A stretch of DNA of 56,315 nucleotides, taken from positions 1 to 56,315 of the forward strand of contig NZ_JAQGLB010000032.1 of the NCBI RefSeq assembly GCF_027853965.1, read 5' to 3'. Shown piece by piece: positions 1-8,409 of this stretch. The notes under the pieces are model-generated. The model worked only from the letters and a program-made list of their open reading frames with translations, ran no database searches and had not been told where the DNA came from. A program made the position numbers and the translations under genes. The DNA is from Saccharopolyspora indica. GTDB taxonomy: Bacteria > Actinomycetota > Actinomycetes > Mycobacteriales > Pseudonocardiaceae. Numbering within the stretch: the stretch's first letter is position 1; the number at the start of each line of letters is the position of its first letter.

Positions 1-61
1 CTCCCCAGCGCTGATGGTACTGCACTCGACAGGGTGTGGGAGAGTAAGACACCGCCGACAC
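1..61 (+). rRNA. rrf: 5S ribosomal RNA, 3' end (partial)
   Basis: The first ~60 bases match the 3' part of an actinobacterial 5S rRNA, including the conserved stretch around GATGGTACTGCACTCGACAG and the closing ACACCGCCGAC. The 5' part lies outside the window. A strong hairpin terminator follows within 10 bases, so this is the end of an rRNA operon transcribed on the plus strand. The exact 3' end is uncertain by a few bases. Confidence 0.9.
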
Positions 62-70
62 ACTACACAG

Positions 71-118
71 GAAGGGCCTTGTGTCCTGGAGAAATCCAGA
101 ACACAAGGCCCTTCTTCT
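71..118 (+). terminator. Rho-independent terminator of the rRNA operon
   Basis: A perfect 14-bp inverted repeat (71-84 with 101-114) is extended inward, after one mismatch, by a 5-bp stem (86-90 with 95-99) closed by a GAAA tetraloop at 91-94. A pyrimidine/T-rich run (TTCTTCTATTTC) follows. Its position directly after the 5S rRNA makes it the operon terminator. Confidence 0.92.
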
Positions 119-178
119 ATTTCCGGGCAAAAGCACGGCCCGCCCGCGGTGGCCCCGCAAGTCGCGGGGCCCCGCAGA

Positions 179-961
179 TCAGCCGAGCTGGTTGACCATG
201 ACGGCTTCGTGGGCGCTGCCGATGAGACCGCGCTCGTCGTAGAGCCGGGCGTTCGCCACGCCGATGCCGGTCGGTTGCACGTCCCGGTCGATCTCCATGC
301 CGAGCCACTCGCCTTCGAACGGGCGGTGCAGGTAGAGCGTGATGTCGGTGTTGATCCACGGGCCGAAGATCGGGCCGACCGGGCTGGCCGCGCTGATGCA
401 GTCGACGAGGACCGCGACGTGCGACAGCGGGCTCAACGCCTCGCCGGGAACCAGCGGCACCGGCATGTGCATCCACACCTTGCTGGTGCTCGTTGCCCGC
501 TGATCTTCCAGCCACCGCACCTGGATCACGTCGTGCACTCCCCAGCGCAGGCCGAGCTCCGGTGGCAGCAGGTGCCCGTCCGGGAGGCCGGTGGGGCCGG
601 CGAAGGGCGTCTGCACATCCGGTACGACTCCGTCGACCTCGCCGCGGCGCAGCAGCTGGGCGGTGGCGCGCGCCGAGGGCTTCCCGTCGACGGTGAGGAC
701 CGCTTTGCTCACCTGGAGCCGCTTCCCGGTGCGCAGCGGTTGGGCGGTCACGGTGAGGGGCTTGGCGGGCACCGGGCGCATCAGGTCCACGGTGAGGCGG
801 GCGATGAACAGGTCGGGGTCGTCGCTGGTCCGCTCCACGGCTCGGGCGAGCAGGCCGGCGACCGGGCCGCCGCCGACCAGTTCGCCCCAGGGGCTGCAGG
901 CCGCTTCGCTCGGCACGAGCTGATCGCCGACGGGGCTGAAAAGCGCCTGTGTGTCACGCAT
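179..961 (-). CDS. Acyl-CoA thioesterase family protein (double hotdog)
   Basis: A 260-residue protein with the layout of TesB/4HBT_3-like thioesterases. The N-terminal hotdog half has a GGGPVAGLLAR-like helix and the LTVDLMRPVP strand. The C-terminal half contains YLHRPFEGEWLG and ends in a strand with HEAVMVNQ. These enzymes hydrolyse acyl-CoA thioesters in the cytoplasm. The ATG at 961 is preceded by GAGGA. It lies alone between the 5S terminator and the divergent DoxX gene. The acyl substrate cannot be inferred. Confidence 0.85.
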   Translation of the reverse strand: MRDTQALFSPVGDQLVPSEAACSPWGELVGGGPVAGLLARAVERTSDDPDLFIARLTVDLMRPVPAKPLTVTAQPLRTGKRLQVSKAVLTVDGKPSARATAQLLRRGEVDGVVPDVQTPFAGPTGLPDGHLLPPELGLRWGVHDVIQVRWLEDQRATSTSKVWMHMPVPLVPGEALSPLSHVAVLVDCISAASPVGPIFGPWINTDITLYLHRPFEGEWLGMEIDRDVQPTGIGVANARLYDERGLIGSAHEAVMVNQLG

Positions 962-1143
962 TCCTCGATGTTACTAATCGGTAGCCAAGGCTGGTACTGC
1001 TCGTTTGCCATATTTTTGGCGAGTTGTCGCGATCGGCCATCACCACTCGGTGCTCGTGTGAGCATCTTCTCTGCCGGGCGAGTTACTTGAAGCTTCACGT
1101 ATGCTTGCGGGCACCGCAGACCCCATCCTCGAAAGGTCCTCCC

Positions 1144-1557
1144 ATGCAGCACCAAATTCGCGATGTGACGGCGCTGGTCGCGCGCCTCGTGGTGGGCGTG
1201 ACGTTCATCGCGCACGGCTACCAGAAGGTCGGGATCAACGGCATGGACAAGGTCGTCGCGGGCTTCGGCGAAATGGGCCTGCCCCCGGTCGCGGCCTGGT
1301 TCACGGCGATCGTCGAACTCGTCGGCGGGGCCGCGCTGATCCTGGGCGTGCTGCTCCCCGTCGCCGGGATCCTGCTCGCGGCGGTCATGGTCGGTGCGAT
1401 CTTCACCGCGCACCTCGGGTCCGGGTTCTTCAGCAGCGACGGCGGTTTCGAGTACCCGCTGGTGCTCGCCGGCGTGAGCCTGGCCCTCGGGTTCAGCGGC
1501 CCGGGTTACACGCTTTCCGCGCTGTTCAAGGGCAAGTCGGAGCGAGTCGCTGCCTGA
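1144..1557 (+). CDS. DoxX family membrane protein
   Basis: A 137-residue protein with four predicted membrane helices: ALVARLVVGVTFIAHG, the WFTAIVELVGGAALILGVLLPV pair and a C-terminal helix near YPLVLAGVSLALG. The HGYQK motif after the first helix is typical of DoxX/DoxD-like proteins. Some actinobacterial members form membrane oxidoreductase complexes, but the role of this one is unknown. The ATG at 1144 has GAAAGG 8 bases upstream. An in-frame upstream extension lacks a ribosome site and is not supported. It converges on the TIGR03089 gene across a shared hairpin. Confidence 0.85.
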   Translation: MQHQIRDVTALVARLVVGVTFIAHGYQKVGINGMDKVVAGFGEMGLPPVAAWFTAIVELVGGAALILGVLLPVAGILLAAVMVGAIFTAHLGSGFFSSDGGFEYPLVLAGVSLALGFSGPGYTLSALFKGKSERVAA

Positions 1558-1659
1558 GGTCTGCCTGCTCGTCGCGGTGCCCAGCGTTTCAGAGGGCAGC
1601 TGAACGCGTGGCGGTGTCGATTCCGTGGCGGGCCAACCTGCTTCAAGCGCGAAGGCGAA

Positions 1660-1695
1660 CGAAGCGGCCTGTCCCGATCGGGGCAGGCCGCTTCG
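1660..1695. terminator. Bidirectional hairpin terminator
   Basis: Arms 1660-1676 and 1679-1695 form a 17-bp inverted repeat with one mismatch and almost no loop. It lies between the convergent DoxX and TIGR03089 genes, 10 bases from the stop codon of the latter. There is no long T run, as is common for actinobacterial terminators. Confidence 0.75.
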
Positions 1696-1705
1696 CGCAT
1701 CCGGG

Positions 1706-2419
1706 TCAGTTTCCCAGTTCTGCGGTGATCCGCTCCGCGTCGCGGCGGCCTTCTCGCTTCGCCGGGTCGAGATTCGTGCAGTGCACCAGGGAGGATCCTC
1801 CGGCGAGCACCGCGAGCAGGCCGTCCAGCACACCGCCCGGCAGCTCCCACTCCACTGTGGACAGCACGCGGTCGGTCGGCCCGATGTGCAGTTCCCCGGC
1901 TCGTTTCCGGGCGTCGGCGACGAGTTCGTCCACCGACCGCTCGAGCAGCGCGGGAGTGCCGCCGTCGATCGGCAGCATCGGGCTGAAGTCGTCGCCGTGC
2001 ACGCGGATGTCCGAGACGTAGTCGGCGACCCCGTCCGGGAGGCCGCGCAGCGGAGCTCCCAGCGCGTCGAGCCCGACGGCCGCAACGGTTCGCGCGCCCG
2101 CGCCGCGGTCGAGCTCGGCGGCCGGCACGAAAGCGACTTCCGCGCCGCGGGGATCACCGGTGATGTGCGCCCCGCACCACCAGGAGCCGAGCAGGACGCC
2201 GACCGTCTGCCAGTGCGCGGGCAGCGCCACGTGCACCGGCGTTCCCGGTTCCAGGTCCCACTCGTCGACCAGCCAGTTGGCCGTCTTGGCCGCCCAGTTC
2301 GCGGTGGTCGCCCGGGACAGTTCGATGCGCGCCCCGGTGGCGTCGTCGTAGTGCGTGATCAACGGCTTGGGTGCCCCGTCGGCCAGCAACGGCCCGAGCA
2401 GCGCCTGGGTAACGCTCAT
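1706..2419 (-). CDS. TIGR03089 family protein
   Basis: A 237-residue protein matching the actinobacterial TIGR03089 family, which resembles the N-terminal part of AMP-forming acyl-CoA synthetases but is too short to hold the full catalytic machinery. Recognisable segments are the THYDDATGARIELS start, TANWAAKTANWLVDEW, and PVHVALPAHWQTVGVLLGSWWCGA. Function is unknown. It sits beside an LCP ligase, as Rv3268 does beside Rv3267. The ATG at 2419 overlaps the stop of a possible 47-codon ORF by 4 bases, which would give translational coupling. Confidence 0.85.
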   Translation of the reverse strand: MSVTQALLGPLLADGAPKPLITHYDDATGARIELSRATTANWAAKTANWLVDEWDLEPGTPVHVALPAHWQTVGVLLGSWWCGAHITGDPRGAEVAFVPAAELDRGAGARTVAAVGLDALGAPLRGLPDGVADYVSDIRVHGDDFSPMLPIDGGTPALLERSVDELVADARKRAGELHIGPTDRVLSTVEWELPGGVLDGLLAVLAGGSSLVHCTNLDPAKREGRRDAERITAELGN

Positions 2420-2559
2420 GAGCGCACCGCCTCTCCGCGATTCACAGTGGTGGTTGCGTTCGGCGCGATCTTGCGTTTGGGGGTTTCTTGTGGCTGGTTT
2501 GCGTCACGTTCCCCTGAGGTGCGGTTGCGCAGGGCTGGGGTTGACACAGGGCTGCTCAT
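2416..2559 (-). CDS. Possible small leaderless ORF, 47 aa
   Basis: An open frame from ATG 2559 to a TGA overlapping the TIGR03089 start as ATGA. The product is polar and basic (starts MSSPVSTPALRN, ends NRGEAVRS) and has no recognisable family. On the minus strand a TAGGCT -10 element (2566-2571) lies exactly 6 bases before the ATG, the spacing seen for leaderless transcripts. It may encode a peptide, or may simply be a leader that sets translation of the next gene. No homology can be claimed. Confidence 0.35.
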   Translation of the reverse strand: MSSPVSTPALRNRTSGERDANQPQETPKRKIAPNATTTVNRGEAVRS

Positions 2560-2606
2560 GCGCCGAGCCTAACGGCCGCTGCCCACGCCTCGGCGGACCG
2601 CAGAAG

Positions 2607-3809
2607 CTAGTGGACGCAGGGGATGCTGCCGTCGGAGGTGATCTCGCGGTCGGTGCGGGCGGTGCCGTCCAGCTGCAGGTTCGGCTTCGCCACCAGACCG
2701 GGAGGCGCGTTGGTCAGGCCGGCGAAGAAGCGCTGCGCCGCGGCGGGATCGACGCTGACGATGCTCTGACCGCGGTCGTCGCGGGCGTTGGTGTCCACCA
2801 CCGGCAGCGTCAGGAAGGTGACCCGGCCGGCCGCGATCGCCTGCATCTGCTCCACGAAGCCCAGCGGCTCCCAGCCCTCGTCGAGCACCACGGCCCGGCG
2901 CGTGGCCTGCACCAGGTCGTTGACCATCGCCGGGTCGGTGAGCGTGCCGGTGGACAGCACCTTGTTCGCCAGCGCGGCCATGAAGACCTGCTGGCGGACG
3001 ATCCGGTCCAGGTCGCCGCGGGGCAGGCCGTGCCGCTGCCGCACGAAGGACAGCGCGTCGCCGCCGGAGATGGTGTGCCGCCCGGCGGTGAACTCGGCGC
3101 CGGAGTCCTTGTCGCTGGTGTCCTGCTGCAGGCACACCTCGACGCCGCCGACGGCCTCGGTGAGCTCGTAGAAGCCGAGCAGGTTGATCTCGGCGTAGTG
3201 GTCGATGCGCAGGCCGGTGAGGTTCTGCACCGTCTGCACCAGCGCGCGCTGACCGGCCAGCTGCGCCTCGCGCTCGATCTCGGCCTCCGCCCGGCCCTGG
3301 GAGCGGAGCTGCTTCGCGGCGGTGCTCTTCGTCAGGCCGTAGACGGCGTTGATCTTCTCCGGTCGGCCGCCGGGCACCTGCGCGTAGGTGTCGCGCGGGA
3401 TGGACACCGCGGTCGTCGGGGCGTTGCTGTGCGGCACCCGGATGACCACCAGGCTGTCGGTGTTCAGACCGCCGATGGCCTCGGTGCGCAGCTGCTTGAG
3501 GACGCTGTCCGGCAGCGGGTTGCCCTGCGCGTCGGTGCGGCTGTCGCTGCCGACCAGCAGGACGTCCGTGGCGCCGTCGTCGTCCTCCTCCGTCGCAGGC
3601 GGTGCGTCGGCGAGGACCTTCGCGGAGCTGACGTCGCTGAGCTGGTCCACCACGATCCAGCCGATGGCCGTGATGCCGAGCACGACCGCCGAGAAGAGCG
3701 CGAGCGCGCTGCGACCGGCGATGCGGAACCCGGATCGCCGCTGCGCGGGCTCCACCGCCTCGGTCTCCTGCTCCGGTTCGCCCACTTGGCCTCCCCCGCC
3801 GCCGTGCAT
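2607..3809 (-). CDS. LytR-CpsA-Psr (LCP) family glycopolymer ligase
   Basis: A 400-residue type II membrane protein. It has a short cytoplasmic head with a Gly-rich start, one membrane helix at about 30-52 (ALALFSAVVLGITAIGWIVV), then an extracellular LCP domain. Family signatures are visible: DVLLVGSDSR, SIPRDTY, the KIN motif, and FVRQRHGLP, which carry the Asp/Arg residues that bind the polyprenyl pyrophosphate. LCP enzymes transfer secondary glycopolymers from lipid carriers to peptidoglycan. There is no LytR_C domain, unlike its neighbour. The C-terminus is TSDGSIPCVH. It lies 53 bp downstream of a second LCP gene, probably as one operon. Confidence 0.9.
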   Translation of the reverse strand: MHGGGGGQVGEPEQETEAVEPAQRRSGFRIAGRSALALFSAVVLGITAIGWIVVDQLSDVSSAKVLADAPPATEEDDDGATDVLLVGSDSRTDAQGNPLPDSVLKQLRTEAIGGLNTDSLVVIRVPHSNAPTTAVSIPRDTYAQVPGGRPEKINAVYGLTKSTAAKQLRSQGRAEAEIEREAQLAGQRALVQTVQNLTGLRIDHYAEINLLGFYELTEAVGGVEVCLQQDTSDKDSGAEFTAGRHTISGGDALSFVRQRHGLPRGDLDRIVRQQVFMAALANKVLSTGTLTDPAMVNDLVQATRRAVVLDEGWEPLGFVEQMQAIAAGRVTFLTLPVVDTNARDDRGQSIVSVDPAAAQRFFAGLTNAPPGLVAKPNLQLDGTARTDREITSDGSIPCVH

Positions 3810-3862
3810 TGCCGGACAAGGTTAACCGCTGGCCCCGTCGGGGTCGTGGAAGTGACCGATGT

Positions 3863-5602
3863 TCAGTCCACGCAGGGGACGCCGTCTGCGGTGATCGGCT
3901 GTTCGTTGATGTCCGTCTGGGCGAGCAGCGGCGGCAGCTGGCGGACGCCGTCGAGGCGGACGGTGCGCGGGCCGGCGAAGTTCTGCGCGCCCGGTCCCTG
4001 GTAGTCCTTGCCCAGGTAGACCTGGACGCTGCCGGACTGGACGTTCGCGCTGGTCTCGGTGGGCAGCCCGCCGAGGGCCTCGGCGACCTGCTTGGCGGCT
4101 TCTTCCTCGCCGGCGGCGAAGTAGACCACGGAGTTGGGCATGGAGTCGGCGTTCGAGCTGCCGCCCGCCTTGAAGCCCAGGCCGGAGACCTCGTCGAGCA
4201 CCCGGGCCGCGAGGCCGCTGACGCCGGAGGCGTTGTAGACGCTGACCGAGATCTCCGCGCGGGCCTGCTGCGCGGCCATCTTCTGCTCCCGCTCCTGGGG
4301 GGTGAGCAGGAGGTTGGCCGCGAACTGCCGGACCTCGGGGATGTTGATGGTGACGTCCTCCTTGCCCGACGGGCCGACCAGGTGCACCGGGGCGGTGTAG
4401 AACTGCACGTCACCGCCGGCGATGCCCTGCATCTGCTGGGCGAAGCCGAGGAGGTCGTTGGCCAGCGCGGGGTCCAGGGTGACCGACTTCTTGATGGCGT
4501 TGATCAGCTCGGTGAGCTTGGCCGGGTTGGTCAGCGTGTCGGTGGACATCACCTTGTGGGCGAGGCTGGACATGAACACCTGCTGGCGCTTGCCGCGGGA
4601 GAGCTCGTTGATCAGCCCGTGCCGCTGCCGGACGAACGCCAGCGCGTCGGGGCCCTCGATGGTCTGCACGCCCTTGGGGAAGTCGGCGCCGGAGAGCCGG
4701 TCCTTGGTGGCCTCGTTCAGGCAGACCTCGACACCACCGATGGCCTTGGTGATCTCGGCGAAGCCGAACAGGTTGACCTCGGCGTAGTGGTCGATGCTGA
4801 CGCCGGTGATGTCCTCGATGGTCTTGCGCAGCAGCTGCTTGCCCGCCAGGCGGGACTGGTTGGCGATCTCCTTCTCGTCGGTGACGCCTTCCTTCTTCAG
4901 CTTCGCGCGCTCGGCGGACATGCCGTTGTTCATCGTCTCGGTGAGCTTGGTCTTGCCCAGGCCGAGACCGACGTCGACGAGCGTGTCGCGGGGGAAGGAC
5001 ATCGCGCTGGCGCTGGTGCCGCCGTTGGGGATGCGCACCAGGATCATCGCGTCGGTGAGGTCGCCGCCCTCCTGCGTGGTGCGCAGGTAGCGCAGCACCT
5101 CATCGGGCAGCGGGTTGCCGAAGGAGTCGTTGCGGCTGTCGTTGCCGATCAGCAGGATGTCGGTGGCGCCGTCCGGCGCGTTGAAGCCGCTGCCGATCAC
5201 GTCGGCCGTGGAGGTCCCACCGCCGCCGGGGCGGAACATCGCCCAGCCGAAGCCGGTGGCGGTCAGCACCAGCACCGAGAGCAGCGCGGACAGCGTGCGC
5301 CCGAACGCGCGGGCACCGCGCTTGCCGCCTCGGCCACCTCTTCGGCCACCTCGGCGTCGGCTCCAGACGTCGTTCTCCGGAGGGATCGGGCCTTCGCCCG
5401 AACGAGGGGCCTGGCGCTGCCGACCATCACCCTGCGGAGTCTTGCGGCCGGGGCCGCCGGAGGGTGGCGCGCTGCCTGCGCGGCGCCCTCTCGGTGCCGG
5501 GTCGCCACCGGTGCCGGGACGACCGCGACCGCTCCCGCGAGGGGGCGCGGGCCTGCCGGACTGACCCTGCGGACCGCCGGGCCACCTGGGCCGATCCTCC
5601 AC
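3863..5602 (-). CDS. LCP family ligase with C-terminal LytR_C domain
   Basis: A 579-residue protein. Residues 1-80 are Pro/Gly/Arg-rich and cytoplasmic, followed by a basic stretch and a membrane helix (ALLSVLVLTATGFGWAMF). The LCP domain follows (DILLIGNDSRND, SFPRDTLVDV, KLTETMN, FVRQRHGL), then a LytR_C domain (SVYNASGVSGLAARV to VQVYLGKDY). It ends TADGVPCVD, resembling its neighbour's tail. It probably attaches rhamnose-containing or arabinogalactan-like polymer to peptidoglycan, given the divergent rml genes. The long Pro-rich head is typical of Pseudonocardiales members. Confidence 0.9.
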   Translation of the reverse strand: MEDRPRWPGGPQGQSGRPAPPRGSGRGRPGTGGDPAPRGRRAGSAPPSGGPGRKTPQGDGRQRQAPRSGEGPIPPENDVWSRRRGGRRGGRGGKRGARAFGRTLSALLSVLVLTATGFGWAMFRPGGGGTSTADVIGSGFNAPDGATDILLIGNDSRNDSFGNPLPDEVLRYLRTTQEGGDLTDAMILVRIPNGGTSASAMSFPRDTLVDVGLGLGKTKLTETMNNGMSAERAKLKKEGVTDEKEIANQSRLAGKQLLRKTIEDITGVSIDHYAEVNLFGFAEITKAIGGVEVCLNEATKDRLSGADFPKGVQTIEGPDALAFVRQRHGLINELSRGKRQQVFMSSLAHKVMSTDTLTNPAKLTELINAIKKSVTLDPALANDLLGFAQQMQGIAGGDVQFYTAPVHLVGPSGKEDVTINIPEVRQFAANLLLTPQEREQKMAAQQARAEISVSVYNASGVSGLAARVLDEVSGLGFKAGGSSNADSMPNSVVYFAAGEEEAAKQVAEALGGLPTETSANVQSGSVQVYLGKDYQGPGAQNFAGPRTVRLDGVRQLPPLLAQTDINEQPITADGVPCVD

Positions 5603-5865
5603 GCCGCTTCCTCCTTGGCCTGCCGCGAGCGTTACACCTTCGCGAGGTGATTTTGCTCGTGTTCCGATTGCAGGCTAGCGGGGCCCACGAGTTCAGTGGG
5701 CAGATCCCAGTTTTGGGGTGATGACGCTCATAAGAGTGAACCCGTTGCGACACTCTGAGTAACCGGGGAGTGTGCTGGGTTTCGGGGTGGCGCATGCCAG
5801 ACTTCGCAGCGGTGCCCGGTCGGCGAGAACCGCCCCTGGGCAGTCGTCCACGGAGAGAAGGCGCG

Positions 5866-6855
5866 ATGCGGATTCTGGTCACCGGTGGAGCCGGCTTCAT
5901 CGGCTCGCACTACGTGCGACAGCTGCTCGGCGGCGCGTACCCGGAGTACGCCGATGCCGAGGTGGTCGTGCTCGACAAGCTCACCTACGCGGGCAACGAG
6001 GCGAACCTGGCGCCGGTCGCCGACGACCCGCGGCTGCGGTTCGTGCGCGGCGACATCTGCGACCGCGAGCTGGTGACCGGACTGCTGGCCGGGGTGGACG
6101 TGATCGTGCACTTCGCCGCCGAATCGCACGTGGACCGCTCGATCACCGGTGCCGACACCTTCGTCGTCACCAACGTCGTGGGCACCAGCGTCCTGCTGCA
6201 GGCCGCGCTCGAAGCCGGGGTCGGCAAGTTCGTGCACGTCTCCACCGACGAGGTCTACGGCTCCATCGAGACCGGTTCGTGGCCGGAGGAGCACGCGCTG
6301 GAGCCGAACTCGCCCTACTCGGCGGCGAAGGCGGGCTCGGACCTGCTGGCCCGCTCCTACCACCGCACGCACGGGCTGCCGGTGTGCATCACCCGCTGCT
6401 CCAACAACTACGGGCCCTACCAGTTCCCGGAGAAGGTCCTGCCGCTGTTCATCACCAACCTGATGGACGGCCACCAGGTGCCGCTCTACGGCGACGGCCT
6501 CAACGTGCGCGACTGGCTGCACGTCGACGACCACTGCCAGGGCATCCAGCTGGTCGCCGAGGCCGGGCGGCCGGGCGAGATCTACAACATCGGCGGCGGC
6601 ACCGAGCTGACGAACAAGGAGCTCACCGAGCGGGTGCTGGCCGAGCTGGAGCTGGACTGGTCGATGGTGCGGCCGGTCGCCGACCGCAAGGGCCACGACC
6701 GCCGCTACTCGGTGGACCACGGCAAGATCGTCCGCGAACTGGGGTACGCGCCCCGGGTGGACTTCGCGACCGGGCTGCGCGAGACCGTCCGCTGGTACCA
6801 GGACAACCGCGCCTGGTGGGAGCCGCTGAAGGCCCGCGCGGCGGTGGCCCGGTGA
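5866..6855 (+). CDS. rfbB: dTDP-glucose 4,6-dehydratase
   Basis: A 329-residue short-chain dehydrogenase/reductase-fold enzyme converting dTDP-glucose to dTDP-4-keto-6-deoxyglucose, step two of dTDP-L-rhamnose synthesis. Visible are the NAD motif GGAGFIGSH at the N-terminus, the catalytic STDEVYG segment and the YSAAKAGSD Tyr-x3-Lys. The family motif CSNNYGPYQFPEK and NIGGGTELTN follow. The ATG at 5866 is preceded by GGAGAGAAG. Its stop overlaps the GTG of rfbD by 4 bases, so the two are translationally coupled. Confidence 0.95.
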   Translation: MRILVTGGAGFIGSHYVRQLLGGAYPEYADAEVVVLDKLTYAGNEANLAPVADDPRLRFVRGDICDRELVTGLLAGVDVIVHFAAESHVDRSITGADTFVVTNVVGTSVLLQAALEAGVGKFVHVSTDEVYGSIETGSWPEEHALEPNSPYSAAKAGSDLLARSYHRTHGLPVCITRCSNNYGPYQFPEKVLPLFITNLMDGHQVPLYGDGLNVRDWLHVDDHCQGIQLVAEAGRPGEIYNIGGGTELTNKELTERVLAELELDWSMVRPVADRKGHDRRYSVDHGKIVRELGYAPRVDFATGLRETVRWYQDNRAWWEPLKARAAVAR

Positions 6856-7766
6856 GCCGCCTCGCCGTCCTGGTGCCGGGCGGCCGCGGCCAGGTGGGAT
6901 CCGAACTGGCCCGGATCGTGTCCGCGCGATCCGGCGCCCTGGTGCACGCTCCGGGTTCCGGCGAGCTCGACATCACCGACGGCGAGGCAGTCGTCGACGC
7001 GGTGGAGTCCTTCGCCGAGACCGCCCGCGACGCGGACCTGCGCCCGGTGGTGGTCAACGCCTCGGCCTACACCGCCGTGGACGCCGCGGAAACCGATCAG
7101 GAGCGCGCGGCGCTGGTCAACGCCGAAGGCCCGGCGCAGCTGGCGAAGGCCTGCCACCGCAGCGGAATCCCGCTGCTGCAGGTGTCCACGGACTACGTGT
7201 TCAGCGGCGACGCGGACCGCCCGTACGAGCCGGCGGACGAACCCGCGCCGCGCACGGTCTACGGCCGCACCAAGCTCGACGGCGAACGCGCGGTCCTCGA
7301 CTCGGGCGCGCGGGCCTGGGTGGTGCGCACCGCGTGGGTCTACGGAGCGCGCGGCGGGAACTTCGTGAAGACGATGGCGCGGCTGTCCCGCGAGCGGGAT
7401 TCGCTGTCCGTGGTGGGCGACCAGATCGGCTCCCCGACCTGGGCGGCGGATCTGGCACAAGGCCTGCTGGAACTGGCGGAACGCGTCGTCGACCGCCGCG
7501 GCCCGGACCGGAAGGTGCTGCACTGCACCAATTCCGGCCAGGTGAGCTGGTGCGACTTCGCCCGCGCGATCTTCGCCGAACTGGGCCTGGACGAAGCCCG
7601 GGTCCAACCGTGCACGACGGCGGACTTCCCCCGCCCGGCCGCGCGCCCGGCGTACTCGGTCCTGTCCGGCGCGGCCTGGCGAGAAGCGGGCCTGACCCCG
7701 ATGCGTTCTTGGCGCGAGGCCTTGCGCGCGGCGTTCGAAACTGACGGAGAGATCCTTCGCGGGTAA
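6852..7766 (+). CDS. rfbD: dTDP-4-dehydrorhamnose reductase
   Basis: A 304-residue enzyme making dTDP-L-rhamnose from the 4-keto-rhamnose intermediate. It has an N-terminal GGRGQVGSELA nucleotide motif, the STDYVFSGD segment, TVYGRTKLDGE with the catalytic Tyr-x3-Lys, and a C-terminal RPAYSVLS. The start is the GTG at 6852 within GTGA of the rfbB stop. It is the homologue of mycobacterial RmlD. The rfbA and rfbC genes are not in this window. The product feeds the WbbL-like transferase at 15585. Confidence 0.93.
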   Translation: MSRLAVLVPGGRGQVGSELARIVSARSGALVHAPGSGELDITDGEAVVDAVESFAETARDADLRPVVVNASAYTAVDAAETDQERAALVNAEGPAQLAKACHRSGIPLLQVSTDYVFSGDADRPYEPADEPAPRTVYGRTKLDGERAVLDSGARAWVVRTAWVYGARGGNFVKTMARLSRERDSLSVVGDQIGSPTWAADLAQGLLELAERVVDRRGPDRKVLHCTNSGQVSWCDFARAIFAELGLDEARVQPCTTADFPRPAARPAYSVLSGAAWREAGLTPMRSWREALRAAFETDGEILRG

Positions 7767-7879
7767 CCCGGTGGGGTGTAGTTGACCTTGAAAACCTGCA
7801 GCGGAGGGAAATCGGCTGGTGCGGGTCGGAGCGGGTATGCATGATGGTGGTGCCTGATCCCGCGGGGAGAGGGAAGGAA

Positions 7880-7915
7880 GGCCAGGTGACCCGGGGCATG
7901 ACTGGGAGCCTGGCC
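7880..7915 (+). terminator. Weak hairpin downstream of rfbD
   Basis: GGCCAGG at 7880-7886 pairs with CCTGGCC at 7909-7915. An inner partial pairing (CCCGG against CTGGG) shortens the loop. It lies 114 bases after the rfbD stop and could end the rfbB-rfbD transcript. There is no T run. Confidence 0.35.
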
Positions 7916-7956
7916 TGACGCATTTTCGGACCATCAGCGCAGTGCCGAGCTTCGAC

Positions 7957-8126
7957 GATTTCGCCCGAAATTGGCGGCCTCGCTACCGCACGTTTCCTCG
8001 AAAACGCGGCCAATTTCGTGCGAAATCGCTACCCCCGCAAGCCGACCACCTACCGCTTTGAACCCAAACCCAGCCCCGCACCCAACCGCACCTCTGATGG
8101 CCAGGCCTCCTCGGTATCACCGCCGA
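7957..8126 (+). repeat. ~171-bp repeat element, copy A
   Basis: Starts with an 18-bp inverted repeat (7957-7974 with 8010-8027, one mismatch; core GATTTCGCCCGAAATTGG). It continues through a conserved TACCGCTTTGAACCC block near 8050 and ends in GGTATCACCGCCGA (8113-8126). Copies B (inverted) and C share the same order of blocks. Confidence 0.85.
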
Positions 8127-8130
8127 TCCT

Positions 8131-8301
8131 TCGGTGGTGATACCGGTCGACCTTGCGAGAGGCCGTGCGGCTGCGTACGGGTTGCGTCGGGTTCAAAGCG
8201 GTGGGTGGTCGCCTTGGGTGGGGGCAGTTTTGCCGGAAATTGCCCACGTTCTCGACGGAACTTGCGGGGGTGGCCGGAGACAATTTCCGGCAAAACTGCC
8301 C
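8131..8301 (-). repeat. ~171-bp repeat element, copy B (inverted)
   Basis: The reverse-strand copy. Its tail (8131-8144) pairs head-on with the tail of copy A, so A and B form a large imperfect palindrome centred near 8128. Its own terminal hairpin is a perfect 21-bp inverted repeat (8222-8242 with 8281-8301; core TTTTGCCGGAAATTG). The conserved CTTTGAACCC block is at about 8190-8200 on the minus strand. Confidence 0.85.
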
Positions 8302-8409
8302 GTGCCACCACCGCGGGTTCCGCCGCACGATCGCGCACCAGGCACCCAGGACGGCGCCAGCCAGGCCCAGGCCTTGTGTCACCACTGTTCGCATGGTGGT
8401 GGCGTCCGG

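Noticed and set aside
1024..1143. Upstream-extended start for the DoxX protein
   Set aside because: The extra 40 residues are Cys/Arg-rich and unlike the family, whereas ATG 1144 has a good ribosome site.
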